Assembly: GCA_001785195.1 (NCBI GenBank)
Contig: MFTB01000048.1
Location: 1-45,351 of the forward strand
From: Candidatus Muproteobacteria bacterium RIFCSPHIGHO2_12_FULL_60_33
GTDB lineage: Bacteria; Pseudomonadota; Gammaproteobacteria; Acidiferrobacterales; Sulfurifustaceae
Length of the DNA: 45,351 bases
Direction of reading: 5' to 3'
Shown here: in pieces, positions 34,864-43,862 of the stretch
Layout: each line of letters opens with the position of its first letter
Numbering within the stretch: the stretch's first letter is position 1
The notes under the pieces: model-generated
Database searches by the model: none
What the model saw: only the letters and a program-made list of their open reading frames with translations
Told to the model about the DNA's origin: nothing
Made by a program: the position numbers and the translations under genes

Positions 34864-35020
34864 TGAACCGCCAAGGCGCCACAATTTTGCCGGGAGCAAA
34901 ATTGGGCGCACCTCGGTGCGCCCCGAAGGGGTGCGCGCCAAGGACGGCGCGCATCAAGGTCGCCAAGAAAGACTGTTTTCAACAATAAAAAACTTGGCGT
35001 TCTTGGCGGTTAATTTCTTT
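34864..35020. repeat. Palindromic repeat, AACCGCCAAGG / CTTGGCGGTT frame
   Basis: Outer arms AACCGCCAAGGCGCC and GGCGTTCTTGGCGGTTAA enclose two short hairpins, CAATTTTGC..GCAAAATTG and GGCGCACC-tc-GGTGCGCC, and a CGCGCC / GGCGCG pair. It is a neighbour of the next repeat, with the same design of constant outer words and private inner hairpins. Confidence 0.75.
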
Positions 35021-35025
35021 TTGTT

Positions 35026-35203
35026 AGGGAAGGTCTGATTAATTATGATTTTTTGACGCCAAGGCGCAGAAGCGGTACAGGGATGTACCGGTTGCGGAGC
35101 CGAGGACGCAAAGGCGCAAAGAAAAAGCTCGGGAAAATAACTGAAAAAATCTTTGCGTCTTTGCGTCTCTGCGTTGAAAACTAATAAATCAGAGTTTCCT
35201 TAG
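35026..35203. repeat. Palindromic repeat with the copy B/C outer arms but a different inside
   Basis: Outermost arms AGGGAAGGTCTGATTAATTA and AATAAATCAGAGTTTCCTT match those of copies B and C (4943-5133, 6631-6838). The second arms are GACGCCAAGGCGC plus ACGCAAAGGCGCAAAG against CTTTGCGTCTTTGCGTC. The inside has CGGTACAGGGATGTACCG, not the GGGTGCAA module. It lies just downstream of the ygiQ stop. Confidence 0.78.
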
Positions 35204-35215
35204 GGGATTCTTTAC

Positions 35216-37483
<2,268 letters not shown>

Positions 37484-37620
37484 GGGAGAATAAGATGGCG
37501 GCACAGCGCCGCCGTATCAAGGCAGGAGGCGCAGTTTACCTGTGAAGTGGGTTGAATTCCACCGGGCGGGGTGTTTAGTGTGTCTCAGATAGAATACTCG
37601 CTATCGGCCCAAGAACGGAC

Positions 37621-37710
37621 GTTCAACGCCGTGTTGAGTGGCGCGAGGCACGAACCTGACAGGAAACAGCGCGATGTCTCACCGCGCCTGCCTCCAACAC
37701 AGAGTTAGAG
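37621..37710 (-). other. attC recombination site III (end of the cassette array)
   Basis: On the minus strand it reads CTCTAAC at one end and GTTGAAC (fits GTTRRRY) at the other, 90 bases apart. The inner parts TGTTGGAGG and CACTCAACA pair with an unpaired base, as in attC. It starts eight bases after the stop of the cassette 1 gene. It is more degenerate than site I. Confidence 0.68.
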
Positions 37711-37717
37711 TGCATTT

Positions 37718-38188
37718 TCACTGACTCTTCGGAGGCATTTTCTTTGCCAATTCTTCAGCAGCAACACATACCAAAGGCGCTTGTGGCTTTAGTGTTTTGA
37801 CGGCCTCTTGATAACCATCTTGGAACATCACGAGTTGAAAGTAAGAAATCTTTAACAGATGGAACATCATTTCTTGATTGTGTCTATTGAGTACCTCTGC
37901 GGCAGGACTTGGCTGCGTTCCCGCTTGAATTATTTTTTTTGACAAGAAACGCATTAGTTCTTTGTCGCTTGGCATAACGACTGTCGCGAGATCCTCTTTG
38001 CCACAGGCTTCGAGAATCGCTGCGGTTTTGATTTTGCCCCCAAACTCTTTATAAGCTGCTACGTAGAGCTGAACTCGAAGCTCATTTATTTTTTCGTAAT
38101 CTTGATCGAGAGCGCTAAAAGCGTTGTCAGACTGTGCAAATGCACCAAAAGACAGAAACATCAAGACCAAGAAAAAACTGGCTTTCAT
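37718..38188 (-). CDS. Cassette-borne exported protein
   Basis: A 156-residue protein with a clear signal peptide (MKASFFLVLMFLSFGAFAQS) starting at ATG 38188, behind AAGGAGAG; the track start five codons earlier is rejected. The mature part is helical (KINELRVQLYVAAYKEFGG, MMFHLLKISYFQLVMFQDG) and has two Cys. No family is recognised. It is clearly AT-richer than the flanking chromosome. attC sites lie on both sides, with 15 bases from the upstream site to the start, so it is a gene cassette. Confidence 0.8.
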   Translation of the reverse strand: MKASFFLVLMFLSFGAFAQSDNAFSALDQDYEKINELRVQLYVAAYKEFGGKIKTAAILEACGKEDLATVVMPSDKELMRFLSKKIIQAGTQPSPAAEVLNRHNQEMMFHLLKISYFQLVMFQDGYQEAVKTLKPQAPLVCVAAEELAKKMPPKSQ

Positions 38189-38202
38189 AAACTCTCCTTT
38201 CA

Positions 38203-38250
38203 CTCTAACGATAAGGTTGCGCGCGTCTGCCTCGAACCGCTAGGTTAGAT
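38203..38250 (-). other. attC recombination site II
   Basis: On the minus strand ATCTAAC (RYYYAAC) and GTTAGAG bound a 48-base site. GGTTCG and CAACC form the inner stem with one unpaired C, the hallmark of attC. The stop codon TAA of the cassette 2 gene is inside ATCTAAC, a common cassette arrangement. It is short for an attC, so confidence is moderate. Confidence 0.72.
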
Positions 38251-38649
38251 GCTCGCGATATAGCTCGCCCATAAGTTTCCGGTACAGACCAAACCACCAA
38301 GTGCTGCGAAAAACATAGAGACCAAGCCTGCAAGAAGTGCCGTGAATGCAAATGGATGGGCTTTTGGATTATTTTTCCAGTGGTTACTGTTCCAGTTAGT
38401 CGCCAGTTTTAGGGCGAGCCAGCCCATCATGGCCGTGGTAACGCCAGCTACCCCCGCTGCAATAAGCACTGTGAACACGAAGCGTTCTACCGCGCCTGTA
38501 AACCACGGCGGAACTCTCTTAATGCCTTTTTCTTTCAGTTTCGGCTTATCACCCAGCCCGAGCACACCGCGCAACGCATAAAGAAAAAGCGCGGTGACGA
38601 CGCCGCCGACCACGACGGAAAAGATCAAGCCGTACAGCCAGTATTTCAT
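38245..38649 (-). CDS. Cassette-borne membrane protein
   Basis: A 134-residue protein with three to four membrane segments: YWLYGLIFSVVVGGVVTALFLYAL, FVFTVLIAAGVAGVTTAMMGWLAL and FTALLAGLVSMFFAALGGLV. The basic loop KPKLKEKGIKRVPPW lies between the first two. ATG 38649 is 28 bases from attC I, with GGGAGAGG upstream; GTG 38655 is an alternative start. Its stop lies inside attC II. No family is recognised. It is AT-rich like cassette 1. Confidence 0.8.
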   Translation of the reverse strand: MKYWLYGLIFSVVVGGVVTALFLYALRGVLGLGDKPKLKEKGIKRVPPWFTGAVERFVFTVLIAAGVAGVTTAMMGWLALKLATNWNSNHWKNNPKAHPFAFTALLAGLVSMFFAALGGLVCTGNLWASYIASI

Positions 38650-38676
38650 TTCCACGAGCCTCTCCCTTCCTTAAGC

Positions 38677-38757
38677 ATCTAACGAAAAGCTTGAGCAGCG
38701 AGCGGAAACGGCGCGAAGCGCCGACGTAGCGAGTCCGTCTCGAAGCGCGTGTTAGGC
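38677..38757 (-). other. attC recombination site I
   Basis: The best of the three sites. On the minus strand GCCTAAC and GTTAGAT fit RYYYAAC and GTTRRRY, 81 bases apart. Inner parts GCTTCGAG and GCTCAAGC pair with one unpaired base. The centre has GGCGC..GCGCC inverted pieces. It separates the cassette 2 gene from a gene remnant ending at 38799. Confidence 0.85.
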
Positions 38758-38798
38758 ACTTTCACATGACGTACTTGAACTTACAAGGACGCCAGGGT

Positions 38799-38852
38799 TC
38801 AGCGCTTCTTATCTGGCTTCCAGTAATACTCATGACCAATTGGAGGACTAAA
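38799..38852 (-). pseudogene. C-terminal remnant of a cassette gene
   Basis: The minus strand reads FSPPIGHEYYWKPDKKR and stop, just upstream of attC I as a cassette gene end should be. The rest of the gene is gone; the open stretch stops at a GGGTCAGATCACA palindrome. The family is unknown. Confidence 0.45.
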
Positions 38853-38855
38853 CTG

Positions 38856-38899
38856 GGGTCAGATCACAATACTCGCTTATGAAAACTGTGATCTGACCC
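38856..38899. repeat. Hairpin GGGTCAGATCACA / TGTGATCTGACCC at a gene breakpoint
   Basis: Perfect 13-bp arms with an 18-base loop. It lies exactly between two truncated genes: the cassette remnant on the minus strand and the HigA tail on the plus strand. The arm sequence resembles REP-type elements moved by RAYT (Y1 transposase) proteins; that link is inference. Confidence 0.75.
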
Positions 38900-38902
38900 T
38901 AA

Positions 38903-39043
38903 TTTTCCTGTCGCTTCTTCGGACTGTCGGACGGCTGGTGGTTGCGCCTGCAAGCAGACTACGACACCGAGCTGGCCAAGGACGCGTTGGCCAAGACCCT
39001 GGCCAAGATCAAGCCGTGGCCGCACACGAAACGCGCGGCGTAA
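38903..39043 (+). pseudogene. C-terminal remnant of a HigA-type antitoxin
   Basis: The plus frame ending at TAA 39041-39043 reads RFFGLSDGWWLRLQADYDTE and then LAKDALAKTLAKIKPWPHTK. This is the C-terminal third of HigA-type XRE antitoxins (RFFG...WLxLQ.DYD). A stop lies upstream in the frame at 38900, right at the palindrome, and there is no DNA-binding domain or toxin gene nearby. It is a dead fragment. Confidence 0.7.
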
Positions 39044-39066
39044 CATCCATTTCCCATACTGAGCCA

Positions 39067-39267
39067 CTACTGGGAGGATTCCACAACAACTCCCGGCACG
39101 CACGGGACGCGTGCCAAGTCCCAATTCGTCACGGCCCAACGCCAGAAATCTGCGACACTGCCATCGGCCAGTTCTGGTAAAACATCCTGACACAGAAACT
39201 CCAAAGCCCGAAGCAAGGCTGGCAGCGGGCGGGTGTCTTCAAGCGGCGCGGCGAAGGTCTGCTTGCT
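39067..39267 (-). pseudogene. gluQ: C-terminal remnant of gluQ (glutamyl-Q tRNA(Asp) synthetase)
   Basis: The minus strand reads SKQTFAAPLEDTRPLPALLR, then ALEFLCQDVLPELADGSVAD, then FWRWAVTNWDLARVPCVPGV and a stop soon after. SKQT is the KMSKS-like element of GluQ, and the rest is the usual GluQ C-terminal helical end (QDxPPELA...WDLARVP). The fragment is not on the ORF track because it has no start. A 19-bp-arm hairpin lies immediately upstream. The N-terminal part of a gluQ gene is at 39716-39910. Confidence 0.75.
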
Positions 39268-39276
39268 GGATGAACT

Positions 39277-39321
39277 AAAAGGTGTCGGAGTGATTAATTA
39301 AAAATCACTCCGACACCTTTT
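39277..39321. repeat. Perfect 19-bp-arm hairpin at the gluQ breakpoint
   Basis: AAAAGGTGTCGGAGTGATT and AATCACTCCGACACCTTTT enclose a 7-base loop. It lies 10 bases from the gluQ C-terminal fragment and 18 bases from the stop of the small membrane-protein gene, for which it can act as terminator. It may be a REP-type mobile hairpin. Confidence 0.82.
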
Positions 39322-39338
39322 TTACTGTGTTAAAACAC

Positions 39339-39539
39339 TCATTCCAGCTTGCCAATAAAGCGATAGACAGCAATTAGAATTCCGAATCCGATATACAGTC
39401 CAAACAAAGCAACAAGCATTAGCATCGCCATCGCGAAACTTACTATTTTGTTTACTAATAGAAAAATAATCACGCCAACGAGACCAACAAACGAGGCAGC
39501 GATACCAGCGACGGCTATTAACGTTCTTCTTTTTGGCAT
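39339..39539 (-). CDS. Small membrane protein, possibly cassette-derived
   Basis: A 66-residue, AT-rich gene encoding two membrane helices: LIAVAGIAASFVGLVGVIIFLL and FAMAMLMLVALFGLYIGFGILIAVY. It starts MPKRRT and ends RFIGKLE, so the N-terminus is basic and likely cytoplasmic. No family is recognised. It lies between the two gluQ pieces, in DNA whose composition is like that of the cassettes. I could not confirm an attC beside it. Confidence 0.6.
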   Translation of the reverse strand: MPKRRTLIAVAGIAASFVGLVGVIIFLLVNKIVSFAMAMLMLVALFGLYIGFGILIAVYRFIGKLE

Positions 39540-39715
39540 AGATCATGCCGCCTTCGTTGATGTCGCATAACGCCGTTTTAACCGGCGCGGGAAACGATCA
39601 CAACTGAATACGGCGCACCGTATCACCGCGTCCGCCTTGAACACGAAGTATGCAGTATTAACCGATCCGACAAACCCTGCAAGTCAACGCGGGTGGGTTT
39701 GAGGCTTATAGGCCG
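39540..39715. other. Gene-free accessory DNA inside the broken gluQ locus
   Basis: 176 bases between the small membrane-protein gene and the gluQ N-terminal piece. It contains a GCGTTATGC end and GCATACT on the minus strand that loosely recall an attC, but the inner arms do not pair convincingly. No gene is seen. Confidence 0.35.
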
Positions 39716-39910
39716 TCATGCGTAACCCAATCCGCCGGGCGTTTCCACGACAACACCCGGCACGTGCGGGATGCGGTCTTCCATGCGCACCAGCCATTCG
39801 CCACCGCGGCTTTTCGCCTGGAGAAAACTGCCGACCGCGGCGACCATCGAACCGAAGTGCAGCGGCCCGGTCGGCGACGGCGCGAAACGGCCGCGGCAGG
39901 GTTTGGACAT
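39716..39910 (-). pseudogene. gluQ: N-terminal remnant of gluQ, joined to a gluQ-like tail
   Basis: Starting at ATG 39910: [20 protein letters not shown] and [20 protein letters not shown], then VRMED. This is the start of a glutamyl-Q tRNA(Asp) synthetase, with the HIGH-like LHFG. Normal proteins are about 290 residues; this one stops after 64. After VRMED it reads [19 protein letters not shown], which resembles the end of the other fragment (RVPCVPGVVVES). It therefore looks like an internal deletion joining the start of one gluQ to a gluQ end. It cannot be a working synthetase. Confidence 0.78.
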
Positions 39911-40018
39911 AAATACCGAATAGTAATGGTTATTGTGGTGATTCCAGCCGTTGCTGTTTACCGACACGTACGATGAGTTTAACCTATCAAGACTTGCATA
40001 AATCATGAACAATCCAAT

Positions 40019-40182
40019 GTAGCCCGGGTGCAAGCACGAAGTGCCGGGTGAGACGGAGATGTCGTGAATGTCCAGTGGACATTCACGCCGCCGAACGGGT
40101 GCAAATGATTCTCTTGCACCCGGGGCAGCAACGGGGAAAATCATATCGATCCCCGGATTGCGCTGCGCTTCATCCGGGCTAC
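40019..40182. repeat. Two-hairpin repeat module, copy D, in a GTAGCCCGG frame
   Basis: Outer arms GTAGCCCGG and CCGGGCTAC, with CGCTGCGCTTCATCC next to the right arm. The module inside is reversed relative to copies A, B, C and E: GTGAATGTCC-agt-GGACATTCAC (40064-40086), then GGGTGCAA..TTGCACCC (40097-40121). Its spacer and hairpins match copy A closely even though the outer frame is different. Confidence 0.82.
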
Positions 40183-40212
40183 GAATTTGGTCAGACGAAA
40201 TGGCGCGTGGGA

Positions 40213-40320
40213 CTTGCGGCCCGGGGTGCAACAAAAACCGTTGCACCCGTTCGGCGGCGTGAACACACGTTATGTGTGTTCACGAAGGCTCCGCCTCACC
40301 CTACGTCGAATTATTCAGGT
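40213..40320. repeat. Two-hairpin repeat module, copy E
   Basis: GGGTGCAAC / GTTGCACCC (40224-40248), spacer GTTCGGCGGC and hairpin 2, GTGAACACAC-gttat-GTGTGTTCAC (40259-40283), then CTCCGCCTCACCCTAC. Hairpin 2 has a different stem from copies A-D but the same 10-bp arms and the same outer four bases as copy A. A clear outer palindrome is not visible. It lies 23 bases before glcD. Confidence 0.8.
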
Positions 40321-40342
40321 TCCCTAGAACTATCGGAATCAC

Positions 40343-41836
40343 ATGAGCACGGTCCTTCGCCAACAATCCCCGGAACAGAACGCGCGGCGCGCGCGCGCGG
40401 CGGCGCAGCTGCGCGAATTCATGCCGCGCGCGGCAGTGCTGACGGATAAGGAAGATCTGCATCCGTATGAGTGTGACGGGCTGTCGGCATATCGCCGCCT
40501 TCCCTGGATTGTCGCCTTGCCGGATACCGTTGAGCAGGTGGGTCGCATCCTGCGTCTGTGTCACGAGCATGATATCCCCGTGGTCGCGCGCGGGGCGGGC
40601 ACGGGGCTGTCCGGCGGCGCGCTGCCGCTCGAAGACGGCGTGTTGCTTTCACTTTCGAAGTTCAACCGTATTCTCGAAATTGATACCGCTAACCGCACCG
40701 CCACCGTTGAACCCGGTGTGCGCAATCTTGCGATCACCGATGCCGCGGCGCCGTATGGCCTTTACTACGCGCCCGACCCGTCCTCGCAGCTCGCCTGCTC
40801 CATTGGCGGCAATGTCGCCGAGAACGCCGGCGGCGTGCATTGCCTGAAGTACGGCCTCACCGTGCACAACGTCCTGGGCCTCAAGTTCATGACCATGGAC
40901 GGCGAGCTGATTACGCTCGGCGGCAAGGCGCTCGACATCCCCGGTTACGACTTGCTGGCGCTGATGACCGGTTCGGAAGGCATGCTCGGTGTCATCGTCG
41001 AAATCACGGTGAAGCTCCTGCCGAAACCCGAACGCGCGCAGGTGGTGCTCGCCGTCTTCGATGAGATCGAAAAGGCCGGGGATGCCGTCGCCGCAATCAT
41101 CGCCGGTGGTTTCGTGCCGGCGGGGCTGGAAATGATGGACAACCTCGCGATCCGCGCCACCGAGGAATATGTGAAGGCCGGCTACCCGATCGGGGCGGTG
41201 GCGATCCTGCTGTGCGAGCTCGATGGCACCAACGAGGAAGTCTCCGAGGGCATCGCGCAGATTCGGACCCTGCTGCTGAAGCAGGGCGCCGCCGAAGTCC
41301 GCACCGCCAAGGACGAGGCCGAGCGCCTGCGCATGTGGGCCGGCCGCAAGGCCGCGTTCCCCGCCATCGGGCGCCTGTCGCCGGACTATTACTGCATGGA
41401 CGGCACCATCCCGCGCAAGCACCTGGCCAAGGTGCTGGCGCGCATCGGCGAGCTGTCGAAGGAATACGGCCTGGGGGTCGCGAACGTGTTTCACGCCGGC
41501 GATGGCAATCTGCACCCGCTGATTCTCTACGATGCGAGCAAACCCGGCGAATTGGAAAAGACCGAGGATCTGGGAGGCAAGATCCTGGAATTCTGCGTCG
41601 CCGTGGGAGGAACCATTACCGGCGAGCACGGCGTGGGTGTGGAAAAGATCAACCAGATGTGCATCCAGTTCACCAGGGAAGAACTGGCGCAGTTTCATGC
41701 GTTGAAAGCCGCCTTCGATCCCAAGGGGCTGCTCAATCCCGGCAAGGCGGTGCCGACGCTGTCGCGTTGCGCCGAATTCGGACGCATGCACGTGCATGGC
41801 GGCAAGCTCGTTTATCCCGATCTGGAAAGATTTTGA
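40343..41836 (+). CDS. glcD: Glycolate oxidase FAD subunit GlcD
   Basis: The catalytic FAD subunit of membrane-linked glycolate dehydrogenase (glycolate to glyoxylate). The 497-residue protein has the PCMH-type FAD site VARGAGTGLSGGALP, GGNVAENAGGVHCLKYGLT and MTGSEGMLGVIVEI. Its C-terminal FAD-oxidase domain has VFHAGDGNLHPL and GEHGVGVEKINQM. The length is normal. glcE follows 60 bases later after a CGCAAAGACGCAAAG repeat. The iron-sulfur subunit gene glcF is not adjacent. Confidence 0.95.
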   Translation: MSTVLRQQSPEQNARRARAAAQLREFMPRAAVLTDKEDLHPYECDGLSAYRRLPWIVALPDTVEQVGRILRLCHEHDIPVVARGAGTGLSGGALPLEDGVLLSLSKFNRILEIDTANRTATVEPGVRNLAITDAAAPYGLYYAPDPSSQLACSIGGNVAENAGGVHCLKYGLTVHNVLGLKFMTMDGELITLGGKALDIPGYDLLALMTGSEGMLGVIVEITVKLLPKPERAQVVLAVFDEIEKAGDAVAAIIAGGFVPAGLEMMDNLAIRATEEYVKAGYPIGAVAILLCELDGTNEEVSEGIAQIRTLLLKQGAAEVRTAKDEAERLRMWAGRKAAFPAIGRLSPDYYCMDGTIPRKHLAKVLARIGELSKEYGLGVANVFHAGDGNLHPLILYDASKPGELEKTEDLGGKILEFCVAVGGTITGEHGVGVEKINQMCIQFTREELAQFHALKAAFDPKGLLNPGKAVPTLSRCAEFGRMHVHGGKLVYPDLERF

Positions 41837-41896
41837 TATGAAGTTTCAACGCAAAGACGCAAAGACGCAAAGAACGCAAAGAAAATCAGAGGGTGA

Positions 41897-42955
41897 GTGA
41901 AAGAAGACAACGACATCTCGCAACAACTGGCCGAGGCCGTCAAAGCGGCGGCGCAGAAACGCACGCCTCTCACGATCACCGGCAGCGGCAGCAAGCGCTT
42001 TTACGCCGGCGACATCGAGGGCGAGAAACTGGATGTCACCGGGCATCGCGGCATCGTTTCCTACGAGCCGACCGAGCTGGTGGTCACCGCCCGCGCCGGC
42101 ACGCCGCTGGCTGAACTCGAAGCAGCACTGGCCGACAAGGGCCAGATGCTCGCCTTCGAGCCGCCGTGGTTCGGCGAGGGCGCGACGCTCGGCGGCACCA
42201 TCGCCTGCGGTTTTTCCGGCCCGCGCCGACCCTATGCCGGAGCCGCGCGCGATTTCGTGCTCGGCACGCGCATCATCAACGGCAAGGGCGAGATCCTGCG
42301 CTTTGGCGGCGAAGTCATGAAGAACGTCGCGGGCTACGACGTCTCGCGCCTGATGGTCGGCGCGCTCGGCAGCCTCGGCGTGCTGCTGGAAGTCTCGCTC
42401 AAGGTGCTGCCGAAACCGGCGCGCGAGGTCACACTTTGTTTCGAGATGCCAGCCGACAAGGCGATCCAGACCATGAACACCTGGGGCGCGCAACCGCTGC
42501 CGCTGTCTGCCGCTTGCCATGCGGGCGAGACCTTATATGTGCGACTCTCCGGGACCGAGCTGGGCGTGCAGGCCGCGCGCGCCAAGCTGGGTGGCAAGCC
42601 GATGGATAAAGGTAACGATTTCTGGCGCGAGATAAGGGAACACCGGCACAGCTTCTTCCAAAACGACGTGCCGCTCTGGCGCCTGTCCGTCCCGCCCGCC
42701 GCACTGCCGATCGATCTGCCGGGAAAATGGCTCATCGACTGGGGCGGCGCGCAACGCTGGCTCAAAAGCGATGCGTCCGCCACGGATATCCGCATGCAAG
42801 CGGAGAAAGCTGGCGGTCATGCCACGTTGTTCCGTCATGCGAAACAAAATGGCGCGACGTTCCATCCCCTGCCCGCCCAACTTGCTACGCTGCACCAGAA
42901 TCTGAAACGGGCGTTTGATCCGGACGGAATAATGAATCGTGTGGTGGCTGTTTAA
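41897..42955 (+). CDS. glcE: Glycolate oxidase FAD-binding subunit GlcE
   Basis: A shorter FAD-binding partner of GlcD. The 352-residue protein has LTITGSGSKRFYAG, TPLAELEAAL, FGEGATLGGTIACGFSGPRRP and the C-terminal WLIDWGGAQRWL and HATLFRHAK blocks typical of GlcE. Start is GTG 41897 with GAGGG upstream. In the usual operon glcF follows; here the next gene is a DUF4258 protein 150 bases on. Working glycolate oxidase would need a glcF elsewhere. Confidence 0.93.
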   Translation: MKEDNDISQQLAEAVKAAAQKRTPLTITGSGSKRFYAGDIEGEKLDVTGHRGIVSYEPTELVVTARAGTPLAELEAALADKGQMLAFEPPWFGEGATLGGTIACGFSGPRRPYAGAARDFVLGTRIINGKGEILRFGGEVMKNVAGYDVSRLMVGALGSLGVLLEVSLKVLPKPAREVTLCFEMPADKAIQTMNTWGAQPLPLSAACHAGETLYVRLSGTELGVQAARAKLGGKPMDKGNDFWREIREHRHSFFQNDVPLWRLSVPPAALPIDLPGKWLIDWGGAQRWLKSDASATDIRMQAEKAGGHATLFRHAKQNGATFHPLPAQLATLHQNLKRAFDPDGIMNRVVAV

Positions 42956-43095
42956 TCTTGAGGTTCCAATTTGGCACCTCAGGATTGAGGTCACAATTTG
43001 TGATTTCAAATTTACCAAACGCATACAGCAGAACGGGCGGGCTGAGTTTGATATGACGCCAGCAATGATTCAAAATGACCCAACTATAATTAACC
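42956..43095. other. Gap with small inverted repeats before the toxin-antitoxin pair
   Basis: Contains GAGGT-tccaatttggc-ACCTC and TCACAA-t-TTGTGA hairpins right after glcE. A TATAAT at 43085-43090 is a possible -10 box for the downstream pair, but no -35 box is in place. No gene is supported. Confidence 0.4.
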
Positions 43096-43105
43096 AAGGT
43101 CTGTG

Positions 43106-43402
43106 ATGCCGAAGATGAGATGCAGGGAGATTAAGTTCAGCGGGCACGCTTTGCGGCGCATGTTTGAACGAGCAATCAGTGTGGATGACGTGCTCACCGT
43201 GATAGCTTCCGGGGAAATCATCACCGAATATCCGGAAGATACTCCCCTCCCCAGCTATCTGATACTGGGCTTCGTGAGATCGCAACCGATACATGTTGTT
43301 GCAGGAATAGATAGAATGAGCGAAATGTGTTACATCATCACGGCTTATCCACCGGACCTTTCCCAGTGGAATGCCGACTTCAAAACCAGGAGATCGCCAT
43401 GA
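43106..43402 (+). CDS. DUF4258 protein, probable toxin of a toxin-antitoxin pair
   Basis: A 98-residue protein with the DUF4258 pattern: an N-terminal FSGHALRRMFERAISVDDVLTVIASGEIITEYPEDTP helical part followed by beta strands (PIHVVAGIDRMSEMCYIITAYPPD). Members are RelE/BrnT-like and are often paired with a YgiT-type zinc protein, as here. ATG 43106 follows AAGG by six bases; GTG 43103 is an alternative. The stop overlaps the next gene by 4 bases, so the pair is co-translated. RNase activity is inferred from the pairing only. Confidence 0.82.
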   Translation: MPKMRCREIKFSGHALRRMFERAISVDDVLTVIASGEIITEYPEDTPLPSYLILGFVRSQPIHVVAGIDRMSEMCYIITAYPPDLSQWNADFKTRRSP

Positions 43403-43623
43403 AATGCACTCTTTGTAAACAAGGTGAAACCAAGCCTGGCGAGGTAACAGTCACACTTCAGCGCGGAGAAACCACGGTTATCTTCAAGGGTGTCCCGGCT
43501 GATGTGTGCAAAAACTGCGGCGAGTATTATCTATCCGAGAAGATCGCTAAACAGGTCATGCAGCGTGCGGAAGAATCCGTGAAGAGCGGAGCTGAAGTGG
43601 AGATTCTTCGATTCGCGGCCTGA
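43399..43623 (+). CDS. YgiT-type zinc finger protein, probable antitoxin
   Basis: A 74-residue protein with two Cys pairs, CTLC at the start and CKNC in the middle, forming a zinc-binding N-terminal domain as in MqsA/YgiT. VTVTLQRGETTVIFKGVPADVC sits between them and YYLSEKIAKQVMQRAEE after. It lacks the C-terminal XRE DNA-binding domain of full MqsA, so it is a short, stand-alone antitoxin. Its ATG overlaps the DUF4258 stop. Confidence 0.85.
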   Translation: MKCTLCKQGETKPGEVTVTLQRGETTVIFKGVPADVCKNCGEYYLSEKIAKQVMQRAEESVKSGAEVEILRFAA

Positions 43624-43862
43624 AATCGTTGCAGCAAGTAGCGAGAAGATTTCCGGATTTCTTCCAGACTATTTGAACTAATCACTCTTATTTCACTTCA
43701 TCGGCGCGAAACGAAAGACGGCGCGGCATACCTTACAGCAGTCCAGAATCGTTGTTGCGCATCATGAAAAGTGGATTTACAGCCGGCGTCAGGCTGCTAA
43801 CATGACGCCGCATCCGGGGCTGCCCGACCCGCCTATTCCGAGCAGAAACATAGGAATTACCC
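43624..43862. other. Gap before the acyl-CoA ligase gene
   Basis: Mostly unremarkable. A GGCGTCA..TGACGCC inverted pair lies at about 43785-43809. AGGAATTACC directly before ATG 43863 supplies a ribosome site. No gene or promoter could be defined. Confidence 0.4.

Noticed and set aside
39550-39660. A fourth attC site upstream of the 66-residue membrane protein
   Set aside because: On the minus strand GTTATGC does not fit GTTRRRY, its partner GCATACT has a mismatch, and the inner arms do not pair.
37621-40320. The accessory region as a prophage or integrative element
   Set aside because: No integrase, phage structural, replication or conjugation gene is present, and no tRNA attachment site was found. 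attC sites and gene remnants explain what is seen.
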